Shown here one piece after another: positions 26,565 to 35,507 of a DNA stretch of 64,000 nt (positions within the stretch are counted from its first letter, which is position 1; every line of letters begins with the position of its first letter). Origin of the DNA: Actinomadura sp. KC06 (lineage in GTDB: Bacteria; Actinomycetota; Actinomycetes; Streptosporangiales; Streptosporangiaceae). The position numbers and the translations under genes were made by a program. The notes under the pieces are model-generated. The model worked only from the letters and a program-made list of their open reading frames with translations, was not told where the DNA came from and made no database searches. The stretch spans positions 62,001-126,000 of the forward strand of contig NZ_SMKT01000003.1 of assembly GCF_004348735.1 (NCBI RefSeq). Direction: 5' to 3'.

Positions 26565-27409
26565 CTACTCCCTCATGTCCCCTATGGGAGACATATCTAC
26601 TATTGCAAAATCGGCTACTTCGGCGGGTTTTACTACTTTGGCTGCGCGCAAGGTGGCAGTCATCTGCGCGGGCAGACCGGCCGCCCCTAGGCCGGAACAG
26701 GAGGGCCACGTCATGGACGAGCCCGAGGAAAGGGAAGCCAGGCGGTCGACCGTATCAGGAATGGCGGACTCATAAGTATCCAGTTCGCCCTTGTAGAGGG
26801 TGTCGGAAATGATGACCAACCCGCCGAGTCGCAGTCGTTCGGCCACGGCACCGACGGAGGCTTCGAAAACGTCGTTGAGGAAGTGGGTGTATACCCCGCG
26901 CACTACGACCAGGTCGTAGGGAATATCAGGGTCGGGCATCAGGTCGACATCCTGGCCATCGCACAGATATAGCCGCACCCGGTCCTTCAGGCCACTGTCG
27001 GCGAGTTCGTCGGCACAGTACTCCAGCTGTCGCCGACTGATGTTGATCGCGTCGACGTACCGCGCTTCGGGGAAGCGCTCGGCGAGGCAACAGGAGAGGA
27101 AGCCCCAGCCGCAGCCCAGATCCAGGATCCGCTCGATCCGGGGCCGGACGGGGCGAGCGAGCCCGGCGAGGTCGAGCTGGCGGTCGAAGTGCCGCACCTC
27201 GGACTGCCCGACCGAGCCGGCGGTGGGACCCGCCGCCAGCTCCGTCTCGTCAAACAGGCCGAATTGGAACAGCAGGTTGTCATTGCCCAGAGCCCTGCGC
27301 CACATCTCCGGGGGGTCGCTGTAGGTGTAGACGATCTTGTCTCGGTACGGGTCGGTCCGGGAGAGTCGATCATATTGATTGGTACAGGGGCGCTGTCCTT
27401 GTAGCCCAT
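26565..27409 (-). pseudogene. Class I SAM-dependent methyltransferase, apparently damaged at both ends
   Basis: The central 200 residues are convincing: IERILDLGCGWGFLSCCLAE is motif I (the SAM-binding glycine loop), followed by VDAINISRRQLEYCADE, VRLYLCDGQDVDL and a VVVRGVYTHF strand, with LGGLVIISDTLYKG after. The ends are odd. An ATG at 27409 opens MGYKDSAPVP in one frame, while the family-like NQYDRLSRTDPYRDKIV continues in another, implying a frameshift near 27375. After DTVDRLAS the C-terminus becomes unlike any methyltransferase. If expressed from an internal start it could still bind SAM, but I call it decayed. The local GC is lower than in the flanks. Confidence 0.55.
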
Positions 27410-27736
27410 GGGAATCTTCGATAGACGCGATTGGCCGGCCGTCGTGTGGACATAGAAGTGATAGTTGTGGCGCGGCGTTCGCGCCCGAACGAGGCGAGGA
27501 CGCCCAGGTGCCTACACCGGTTCCGCAGCGGGCAGACACCTGAAAAGCACATGCATCCCGCAGGAGTGCTCGAAAGACCACTCACACGCCATCGGATGAT
27601 CCGAATGAAGGCAGAAACAGCACACGTCCGGAAACGGCCGCGGCGGCGGCGTGTAACGGCCGCATCCTGATCACGTCCGGACGTGGCGCCCGCGCTTTCG
27701 ACGACGCCCACCTTCCGCCCCATACTTGGAGCTCAG

Positions 27737-28452
27737 ATGACACCGCACGTGACCCGCGCCGAGGCAAGCATGCCCGCGATTGGCACCGCCGTGCGCCTGC
27801 CGAAGGTCGCCACCATGTTCCCGGTGGATTGCCACCCCGACACCGGGGCGGTCGAAAACCATTTGCTCGAAGTCGTCGACCGGCCGTATGTGATGCGATA
27901 TTGGGGCAGCGAGGACGCCGTACGCGCCGCCTACGCACGGCAAAGCGTCGTGACCTGGGCGGCTTGTGCTATCCGCACACGCGGGAGCGGTTGTTCTTCT
28001 CCCTGGCACGCCAGATGAACGTCACCACACTCATGGAAGAGGACTTCAGCAGGCCCGAGATGCGTGCCAGCCTCGACAGGTCCCGCCAACTACGGGACGC
28101 CTACCTGACCGCTGTCGACGGTGTCGCGCCGCCCGCCGAGTTCCCCGTCGCTGCCCTCTTCCACGATGCCCTGCCGAGGCTTCTGGAGGAGATGTGGCCC
28201 CGTGTCGGCGAGCGCTACCTGACCTGCGTACGGGACGCGACTATCACGATGGGCGCCCGGCACGACCATCGTGTCGACGAACTCGGCTTCGAGGAATACC
28301 TGGAGATCCGGCGCATCGACGTGCTCAGTGAATGGGTGACGATCCTCACCGAGTTCGCGCTGGATCTGGACATGATCGATCACAACACACCCAGCCGTCG
28401 CAGGAGCCAGCCGCAGGTGCTCTCTACGCAGAGCTCGATCCACAGAGAGTGA
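27737..28452 (+). pseudogene. Terpene-synthase-like gene broken by a frameshift
   Basis: The ATG at 27737 has GGAG five bases upstream and opens MTPHVTRAEASMPAIG, then FPVDCHPDTGAVENHLLEVV. Near 27950 the frame shifts, after which the sequence reads DLGGLCYPHTRERLFFSLAR, EEDFSRPEMRASLDRSRQL, LLEEMWPRVGERYLTCVRDA, EEYLEIRRIDVLSEW. This order matches bacterial class I sesqui/diterpene cyclases, where the aspartate-rich motif precedes SRPE; here it is MEEDF. The C-terminal half with the NSE/DTE metal triad is absent, and the frame ends at 28452. It cannot make a full cyclase. Confidence 0.7.
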
Positions 28453-28805
28453 TGGTGTGGCGATAAGTCTTTAGGCGTCAAGGACGCGCCTGCTTGGCAC
28501 GGCTGATCACGGTAGGCCGGGGCCGAGGCTGGCTAGGGTAGGCATCCGCTCCCGGACAGGGATGACCGCCGCCATGGTGGCCGACACGACCTTGACCCCG
28601 ACAAGCTGGCCGAACGACTCCGGCGCTCGATGAGGGCCGCCGGTTGGGCCGCTGTGGTCAGCCAGTACGAAATGTGACGCAACGTGTCGCCGAGATCATG
28701 CGAATCGCAGCGGCGTTCCCTTGTTGGAAATATACTGGCCGGGCTGGGTGGTCTGGTGGCCTTGGCCCGAATCCGCCGCTGACGAAACGGGTCGGGACTC
28801 TATCT
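28453..28805. other. Gene-free stretch between terpene-synthase remnant and lectin-repeat gene
   Basis: No ORF with a convincing start, Shine-Dalgarno or family signature was found. A short plus-strand run (DLDPDKLAERLRRSM) near 28590 may be a scrap of a lost gene. Confidence 0.4.
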
Positions 28806-29714
28806 TTAGAGGGCGGCTTCGGCCGTCATTTGTGTTCGCTCGTCCTCCACGCGGACCCGTGCCTTGATTCTGTCACTGGGCGACAAGTTAATCTTGATGT
28901 CGTCGCTGAAGTTTCCATTGCCGTCTGTGTTGTCCCGGCGGTCCCCCGTCTGATGTGTGGTGGGTCCGCCGCCAACAAAGATGTCGTAGGCGATCTTGAC
29001 TGTCGAACTCTGCGAAAAGTCGGTTCCTTCGACGTGCACGAACCTTCCGTCCGGTGTCGGGATATTGCGCAGATGCGCGCTTCCCAACACCATCGGGAAG
29101 GGGCCGTTCCACCGGAACGCCGGGCCGGAGTCGCGCCAGAAGAAGTTGAGCCGGTCGCCTGTCCGGGCAATGAGCTCGAGGTTTCCTGGGCTGCCGAAGT
29201 TGGACTGGATCATGGTGATGGCGTCCACTCGCCCCACATTCTGCGCGAATGTGAAGGGCGCGCTCCAGGGCATACTGGATACGTCGTTGTTGCGCCACAT
29301 GAAGGTCAGTCCGCCGTTTGTTGACGGGTAGACAAGTTCGAAGTTTCCTTTTCGGCCGAATCGGCTTTGCAGCAGGACCGGGTTGCCTGCGGCGGCGGAG
29401 GCCAGAGGGAAGGGGCCGTTCCACCGGAACGCCGGGCCGGAGTCGCGCCAGAAGAAGTTGAGCCGGTCGCCTGTCCGGGCAATGAGTTCGAGGTTTCCTG
29501 GCCTGTCGTAGTTGGACTGAATCATGGTGATGGCGTCCACTCGCCCCATATTCTGCGCGAACCAGAAAATCGGACTCCAAGGCAGATTCCTTGCATCATT
29601 GTTACGCCACAGGAAGATCAAGCCGCGGTCGGCGGCTGGCACGACCAATTCAAAGTTCCCCTTGGTGCCGAATCGACTCTGCAGTAGCGCGGGATTACCA
29701 CTCACACGAGGCAT
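28806..29714 (-). CDS. PLL-like lectin-repeat (beta-propeller) protein
   Basis: A 302-aa protein; the ATG at 29714 has a perfect AGGAGG seven bases upstream, the strongest Shine-Dalgarno in the decay zone. Residues 1-210 are four tandem repeats of about 50 residues alternating two types: GNFELV...GGL-F-WRNND-----W and GNLELIARTGDRLNFFWRDS, joined by GRVDAITMIQSN. These W-rich blades resemble the PLL/PHL family of fucose-binding propellers from Photorhabdus and many unnamed actinobacterial proteins. Residues 211-302 form a separate beta-rich end (GRFVHVEGTDFSQSSTVKI, DDIKINLSPSDRIKARV). There is no signal peptide. Glycan binding is inferred. Some repeats are nearly identical in DNA, showing recent duplication. 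Confidence 0.7.
   Translation of the reverse strand: MPRVSGNPALLQSRFGTKGNFELVVPAADRGLIFLWRNNDARNLPWSPIFWFAQNMGRVDAITMIQSNYDRPGNLELIARTGDRLNFFWRDSGPAFRWNGPFPLASAAAGNPVLLQSRFGRKGNFELVYPSTNGGLTFMWRNNDVSSMPWSAPFTFAQNVGRVDAITMIQSNFGSPGNLELIARTGDRLNFFWRDSGPAFRWNGPFPMVLGSAHLRNIPTPDGRFVHVEGTDFSQSSTVKIAYDIFVGGGPTTHQTGDRRDNTDGNGNFSDDIKINLSPSDRIKARVRVEDERTQMTAEAAL
29095..29249. repeat. Direct repeat, copy 1 (inside lectin-repeat gene)
   Basis: About 155 bp nearly identical to 29407-29561, offset by 312 bp (104 codons, two repeat units). Differences are few and scattered (for example gagctcg/gagttcg), so the duplication is recent or kept uniform by gene conversion. Confidence 0.85.
29407..29561. repeat. 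Direct repeat, copy 2 (inside lectin-repeat gene)
   Basis: Partner of the repeat at 29095-29249, in the same orientation and reading frame, coding for the ARTGDRLNFFWRDS repeat type. Confidence 0.85.
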
Positions 29715-30477
29715 GACTGTTCCTCCTTTTTCTTCTTTCCTTCGGTTCCAGCGTCAGGTCGGATGATTCATTCGGCCTCCAATGTTGGCGAACACGGCAC
29801 CAATCGTTCGTTGTCCCTACACGCGAAGTGATGGAGTCAATGACCTCGCCTATTTCGTCCAGACGAGATGAAGGGTATGTTTTCGTCAATATAAGATTGT
29901 TGTCGGCCTCTTCGCCCCGCTGGGTCGCGGCCGTGAATTGAGCAGCTCAGAGATCCTGCCACCTCCTACGTAACAGGATATACTCGGACATGCCAACAAA
30001 CCGTCCATGTGGTCACGGGAACTTTTTAATGCTCTGTCAAGGGCAATCTCCGTTGTCGCCCCCGTGTAGATCTCGGGCAATGCGCCCCGAGCCTAGTCGT
30101 GGCCTACCGTAAGCAGCGCACCTGGGAGAACGCCGCGCTGCGCGAGGACACCAAACTGCACAGCGACCGATTCACTGCCGCGGTTGGTCAGTCGGACGAG
30201 GGCTCCCCCGCTGGGCAGTTGGGCGGGGTGCACGCCCCGGCCGGTCTGGCCGACGACGCCCGACCCGCCAACTACGCCAGACCTGTATACGACGTGCCGT
30301 GTGCCTACCTGCGCCTGCCGTGCGCGACACGAGGTTGCACTAATTGAGTGAGCTATGGGTTGGGAGGTCCGGTCGTATCGAATGATCGAAGGGTTTCCGT
30401 GTGTGTGGTCGCCGACCACGCCGAGGGCAGTGATCTAGCTGGCCTGCTGGCCGCGAGGCCAGGCGGATCTCTCGGCG
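29715..30477. other. Low-GC intergenic region
   Basis: No gene I can support. The part near 29885-30000 is AT-rich compared with the window and probably holds the lectin gene promoter (a TATATT box at about 29888 on the minus strand). A GGAGGTGGC motif near 29960 (minus strand) has no start codon at a useful distance. Two 64-codon open stretches lack good starts. Confidence 0.4.
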
Positions 30478-30819
30478 GTGCGGAAGCCGCCGGATGGGGT
30501 GTACCGCGAGGTGCAGGGACGCCCGGCGCCGGTGCCCTCCCAGCCGCGCCGCCTGGACCCCGAGGGGTGGGTTTCCAAGGGATTGGTGCTGCATCACCTG
30601 GACGGTAAGGAGGCGCTGGAGGCAATGCGGTACGGTCTGGAGGTAGCGGAGCAGGACGGCGACACCGACGTCACCGCAGGATCCGTGGGAACACGATCCA
30701 GCTCAGCAGCACCCGCTGAGAGCCACACCCCTCCCCGCCCACCGAACAAACCTACGGAGATCAGCCTGCCTGCCGATCTTCACACTCCCGCGTACGGCTA
30801 CCTCGACGATCCGCCCTAG
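30478..30819 (+). CDS. Hypothetical protein fragment followed by a terminator
   Basis: An open 113-codon stretch (RKPPDGVYREVQGRP, LHHLDGKEALEAMRYGLEV) ending at a TAG directly abutting a strong terminator, which suggests that the 3' end of a real gene is here. The same frame is open further upstream from an ATG at 30355 (MGWEVRSYRMIEGFPCVW) but is cut by a TAG near 30438, so the gene may be broken. No family recognised. Confidence 0.35.
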   Translation: MRKPPDGVYREVQGRPAPVPSQPRRLDPEGWVSKGLVLHHLDGKEALEAMRYGLEVAEQDGDTDVTAGSVGTRSSSAAPAESHTPPRPPNKPTEISLPADLHTPAYGYLDDPP

Positions 30820-30856
30820 AAGGCCCGCCTCTGTCGCTCAAGACCAGGCGGGCCTT
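30820..30856 (+). terminator. Intrinsic terminator hairpin
   Basis: A perfect 11-bp inverted repeat AAGGCCCGCCT / AGGCGGGCCTT with a 15-nt loop, directly after the stop codon at 30819 and followed by a modestly T-rich stretch. Confidence 0.8.
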
Positions 30857-30900
30857 ATCTGTTCTTGGTTACGTAGCAGGGAACGCGTGAACAGACCTCA

Positions 30901-31230
30901 GTGTTGGTCAGGGGTTTGTTGCTGGTAGTGACGGTGGGTGGGGAGTTCAAAGAGTTCACGACAGTCGTGTCGGATAGTGAATCGCCGGCGTGTCTGGATG
31001 TGACGGCCAAACTGGCCGCTTCCACCGGGATTCTGAACCGTCTCGTTGTCGTCCACGCCGACCTCGGGCAGACCGAATGGCCCGGAACTCCCGAACTGGT
31101 GCGTGAGCACGCCGCGACCTATGGGTGTTACAAGGACGGCAAGGCAGCACCGCCGCCGGCGCGGTGCGCATCGACGAGCACGACGAGATCCGCGCAGTCG
31201 ACCTTTGCGGCTCTGGCACTTTGATGGGCT
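30901..31230 (+). pseudogene. PAPS-reductase-like (adenine nucleotide alpha hydrolase) remnant
   Basis: The frame contains SPACLDVTAKLAASTGIL, LVVVHADLGQTEWPGTPEL and a REHAATYG tail, matching the opening of PAPS-reductase/ATP-pyrophosphatase-like proteins found in actinobacterial and phage genomes. The SGGxDS P-loop that should precede it is altered (VVSDSESP), and the frame loses similarity after 31140. A non-functional fragment. Confidence 0.55.
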
Positions 31231-32640
31231 GGCGGCGCTCCGCGGGCGAGCAACCGTGGATGGAAGCCGTCAAGCTGAGCCTCGGCTGGGCGTCGGTTCG
31301 TTAGTTCAGAGACGCCCTCGAGGACGCCGACGGCGCCGAACAGTACCCGATCCTGCTAGCGAACCTCCCGGAGTAGAACGGCGCGTTCTACGTGTCGCCG
31401 GCGGAGAGTGCTGCGGCACTCGACGAGCTCCGCCGTTTCATCGAATCCGTCGAGCGGTCGACGAGGACCGGCTGGTGACAGGCGACGGCGCGGTGGTCGG
31501 TTGGAAGGCGGTCACAGCCACCCGCAGTGGTGGCAGACCGCGGCACCGAATCTGCTTGGCCTGACCGGCAGGGGCAGCCTCGCTCTGTGGTCCGGCGCCG
31601 ACCTTGGTGCGGCCGGTGTTCGAGGCCGTCCGTGTGGAGCAACGCGTCCTCAATCGGGACGTGGACGAGAAAGTGGACACCGTCGAACTTACCGACCTTG
31701 ATACCGGAACGACTCACCAGATCAGGTACGGCATCGTCGTCGACGGCGACCACCCGGGCCGTCTCGAGGTCCGCGCCCGCCGCATCGGCGCGCGCGAAGC
31801 CTGCCCCCGGTCCGGATGTTCAAGGACCTGTTCACCGCCTCTGTCCGCATCGGTCACCACGCGGAGCTCAGCTAGTGCCCGAAGGTGCCCTCGACCTGCG
31901 GCGGTTGGCGCTGGCCAACACCCTCTAGCGCGGCCGGACGTCAGTGCAGGGCAGGGGTATCCGCCGGATCCTCGGCCCGTGCTAACGGCACCTCGCTGGA
32001 AAGCGACGTCGAGAACACCATCAGTGGGTCGAACTTGCGCACCGGTCCAGAGAAGGGCCACACGTGCTGATCTGGAACGGCGACACCCTCGCCGAGGGCG
32101 ACACGATCGGCAAGGCCACCGAGATGAAGAAACGTGTCTGGGCACAGTGGCGGTCCGCGCATGAGGACGCACGCAGAATCGCGGCCGTCACGCAGCCCCA
32201 CATCTTCACGCGGGCAGCGCCCCACCCGCCATGCGACGAGCCCCCACCGGCCCCAGGGCGCACACCGCAGCGGCACCGATGATCAGACGCCACGCCAAGC
32301 CCCACCATCGGCTGCGTAGAACCAGCCGCTTGCGACGCTTCGCGGCACGGCCCGCCATCTGTGTTCGTGCTGCGCCGGTGCCGCACTGTGAGTGGTCGAG
32401 CCGAGGACGATTCGCACCTGGCTCTGGCAGAACCGGGCGGATCCACATGCGGCACCGCCTCGAAACCACAGAGCCCGGTACAACCGCACAACACCGCCGT
32501 TTGGAAGCAGGGCCCGACCAGACGAAAAGGCTCCTGCTTCCGGCGGCACCCCCTTGGCCATGATCACAACCGACGACGCAAGATCCCGCGGTACCGCTGC
32601 CGAGCAGCGTGATTCAAAGAAAACCTTCGTGGGTATGGTG
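31231..32640. other. Decayed coding DNA
   Basis: About 1.4 kb of plus-strand fragments interrupted by stops and frame changes. Readable runs include MGWRRSAGEQPWMEAVKLS (31223 on), DADGAEQYPILLANLPE, SPAESAAALDELRRFIESVE, FEAVRVEQRVLNRDVDEKVD (31620 on) and MLIWNGDTLAEGDTIGKATE (32064 on). They look like one or more hypothetical genes in advanced decay. I see no complete gene, RNA or mobile-element boundary. Confidence 0.5.
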
Positions 32641-32673
32641 TTAGCCTCTCAGACCGGCGGGGACGAGCGGGCC

Positions 32674-35505
32674 ATGGAACCGCTGTTCACCTTCATGTCG
32701 TTGAATGCGCCGTCAAGCAAAGCCGATGCGGTGCCGCTCGATGCCGACACCGCCTTCCAGAATGATCTGAGACGTGCTGCAGCGGGCGACCAGCCGCGCA
32801 CGGACACAGCGGCGGCGGCATCGTCGTACGTCGTGGGCGATGACTTCGTCCGTGACCCGGGCGACGTGGCGGCTGGCGAGCGGATGATCACCGAGTGCGA
32901 CCGCCTTCGTCGCGAGGCCGCAGAAAGCGACGTCGTACGCATCCGACAGCTAGTCGAACTCGCTGGCGAGCGGTGGGCTGCTGACCGTGACCGGGCCCGC
33001 GACAGCCTGCTTGCGGCATACCTTCTGCCCGACCGGGGCGTGCCTGATTGCCTCGAATCTCTGGTCAGGATGTACGCACTCGGTGACGCGGCGCAACATG
33101 GATCCCTTACGGTCGAAGGGATTTCACGCATGCTCGCCGTCCCGATCACGATCCCCGCGGAACTCGTCGGGCTGCGAGATTCCAACGACGCACCAGCATC
33201 GCCGACACCAGAAGAACAATTGAAAGTTTTGGTACAAGAGATCAACGATCTGACCGAGTGGCACGGCACGTTGCGATTTACTCTGTCCGAGCTGGCTTTC
33301 CACGACGCCGACGAGCTGGTCGTGAGAAACGACGGTGTACGCGAGGCGCTTAGCAATCTGTATGCGGTCACCGCTGAAACCTCCAACGACGTTCCCCGCC
33401 TCCCCGTGTCTCCGGCTGCATTGGCCACCTCGCGGATGACGCGGGCGGGCGCCGGCCGCAATATCGTTTTCTCGGGAGAGGCAGTCGACCTGCTCGCCGA
33501 TTCAGCACGGCAGACGCTGCGGGACCTTGATCTCGATCCACTACAGATGCCACTGATGCACATCCACGAGAGGATCTTCAAGGAACTTGAGATCACCGAA
33601 CAGAAGCTGCGCGAGCACCACCTTGCCATGAGGAAGTTCAACCCCTTCGAGCCCGTTGGGGCCGCTCCAGTCTTTGCGCCTGGGCACTTCCCGCCAGTCG
33701 ACGACCCAGACCCGCAGGATCTGCCGAGCCAAGCCCCGGATGCACAGTTGCCGACCACGCACGGCACCGCCAAGCCGCTCGGCGTCAGCGACCTTCTGTT
33801 GGTGCGCCAGCATCTGAGCCACTACCGACGCGGCGATGTCGCCTATGTAGAGAACGTGCTGGCCCACGACAAGCTCACCCACTCCCGCCGTGACACGGAA
33901 GCCGACGAGCGGACGATCGTCGACGAGTCGGAGCAGAGTGATCTGCGTGCCGTGGCGCAGACGTCGGCGGAGAACGAGAGCGGACGCGCATCCATCCAGA
34001 CGGTTGCGCCGGGCTACGGTCCACTCGCCGGTGATGCAGCTGCCAAAACCTTCGCTCAGTCGGTGACGGACCAGGTTTCGGCGACGGTGTCCGCGCGGAC
34101 CAGGCGCGTGGCCACCCGGCGGCAGTTGCGTGAGCGCCAGGAAACGCTGGAGCACGTGCTCGACAACAGTACGAGCGCCCAGGTGGATCGCGGGGTCTAC
34201 CAATGGCTCGACAAAGTCTACGAAGCTCGCGTATTCCGTTACGATCAACGGCTGTTGTACGACATCGTCGTACCGGAACCAGCGGCTCTCTACCGCCGTG
34301 CCCTCGGCCGACTCGGGGCCCCCGTCCCCGTGCGGCCAGCCCCCTTCACGAGTGAACCCGAGCAGATAGAGGATCACAACTGGGCCTACCTCGTCGCCGG
34401 ACACGGCGTATCCGGATTCGAACCACCGCCCCCGAAACTTATGGTCGTCACCGAAACGTTTTTCGGGCGGGCAGAGGACATAGACCATGAATCCCGCATT
34501 GCCAACACTGTGCTGCACGCCGAGATGCGCAGCACCAGGCTGCCCAAGGGGTACAGGGCGAAGACCTATCGCGTGCGCGCTAGCCTAAGTGGCGACAAGC
34601 CGTGGATCTCGGTCACCGTCGGCATGCGCCAGCCCTCCACGGTTAAGAGCGATTACATGACGGGCCCTCTGTACGATGAGCGGGACAGCATTCCGGTAGG
34701 CGTGAATGTGACCTGCTTCGACGGGAGTGCCCCGGGAGCGTGGACGTTCACCGTCGGCGTCGAGATCGTATGCGAGCGTACGCCGGACGCCTTGGCAGCG
34801 TGGCAGGCCAAGGCGCACACGGCGATCCTCGAGGCGAACCGACGCCGCTTCCAGGAATACGAGGAACGGTTGGCGAATCGGGAAGCCGCAGTCCGTGTCA
34901 TGTTGCAGAGCCTCACGCCCGAGCAGAAGAGGCAAATCGTACAGACGGAGGTCAAGCGCTCCGCGCTATCGGTTCTCACGAATCAGGACTTTGGGGGGTT
35001 CAACGCGATCGAGACTGACGCGTTCGCGTTCCCGCATCCGAGCCTGAGCGCAACGGACGTACTCTCGCCGTACATTCGGTTCTTCGAACAGGCCGTCGAG
35101 TGGAACCACGTCGGGTATGGCTTCTACCCCTACTTCTGGGGGCGCAAGCAGCACTGGGTGGAGAAGCTTGCGGTCCATGATCCCGACCCGTCTTTCGCTG
35201 GCTTCCTCACCTCCGGTGCCGCCCGGGTAGTCCTTCCTATCAGGCGCGGGTACGAGCCCGCGTTCGAGCAGTTCATGAACACCGGTGTTACGCCGTCGAC
35301 TGACGAGATGCTCAACGTCGGCGGCCCGCTCTGGGCGAGCCTGGCGAGCCAGTTGCAGGAGCAGGAGGAGCCGGAGACGCCCGTCGGCGAACCGTGGCAC
35401 TACCCTGTCACGTCGGGCCTGATCTGGGCGCGCAAGGACGGCTCGGTGCCGCGATGGCGGCTGGCGAACGGCGTCCGGAACGAGAGCTCGGATCCGGCGT
35501 TCTAG
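32674..35505 (+). CDS. Large protein of unknown function (first of a two-gene unit)
   Basis: A 943-aa protein. I start it at the ATG at 32674 (MEPLFTFMSLNAPS), after a G-rich GGCGGGGACGAG; an ATG at 32636 is possible. The open frame upstream is low-quality sequence. It is mostly helical up to about residue 530. About 600-730 contains VYQWLDKVYEARVFRYDQRL and VTETFFGRAEDIDH. A coiled-coil-like segment lies at 715-765 (RFQEYEERLANREAAVRVML), and an aromatic C-terminal block reads VEWNHVGYGFYPYFWGRKQH then GAARVVLPIRRGYEPAF. I recall that block only from unnamed bacterial proteins. There is no signal peptide or membrane span. The next gene starts two bases after its stop, so the two are coupled. 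Confidence 0.7.
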   Translation: MEPLFTFMSLNAPSSKADAVPLDADTAFQNDLRRAAAGDQPRTDTAAAASSYVVGDDFVRDPGDVAAGERMITECDRLRREAAESDVVRIRQLVELAGERWAADRDRARDSLLAAYLLPDRGVPDCLESLVRMYALGDAAQHGSLTVEGISRMLAVPITIPAELVGLRDSNDAPASPTPEEQLKVLVQEINDLTEWHGTLRFTLSELAFHDADELVVRNDGVREALSNLYAVTAETSNDVPRLPVSPAALATSRMTRAGAGRNIVFSGEAVDLLADSARQTLRDLDLDPLQMPLMHIHERIFKELEITEQKLREHHLAMRKFNPFEPVGAAPVFAPGHFPPVDDPDPQDLPSQAPDAQLPTTHGTAKPLGVSDLLLVRQHLSHYRRGDVAYVENVLAHDKLTHSRRDTEADERTIVDESEQSDLRAVAQTSAENESGRASIQTVAPGYGPLAGDAAAKTFAQSVTDQVSATVSARTRRVATRRQLRERQETLEHVLDNSTSAQVDRGVYQWLDKVYEARVFRYDQRLLYDIVVPEPAALYRRALGRLGAPVPVRPAPFTSEPEQIEDHNWAYLVAGHGVSGFEPPPPKLMVVTETFFGRAEDIDHESRIANTVLHAEMRSTRLPKGYRAKTYRVRASLSGDKPWISVTVGMRQPSTVKSDYMTGPLYDERDSIPVGVNVTCFDGSAPGAWTFTVGVEIVCERTPDALAAWQAKAHTAILEANRRRFQEYEERLANREAAVRVMLQSLTPEQKRQIVQTEVKRSALSVLTNQDFGGFNAIETDAFAFPHPSLSATDVLSPYIRFFEQAVEWNHVGYGFYPYFWGRKQHWVEKLAVHDPDPSFAGFLTSGAARVVLPIRRGYEPAFEQFMNTGVTPSTDEMLNVGGPLWASLASQLQEQEEPETPVGEPWHYPVTSGLIWARKDGSVPRWRLANGVRNESSDPAF

Positions 35506-35507
35506 GC

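Noticed and set aside
29886..30080. 64-codon minus-strand ORF with CPSISC, considered as a peptide (RiPP) precursor
   Set aside because: No usable Shine-Dalgarno for its start and no modification enzyme nearby.
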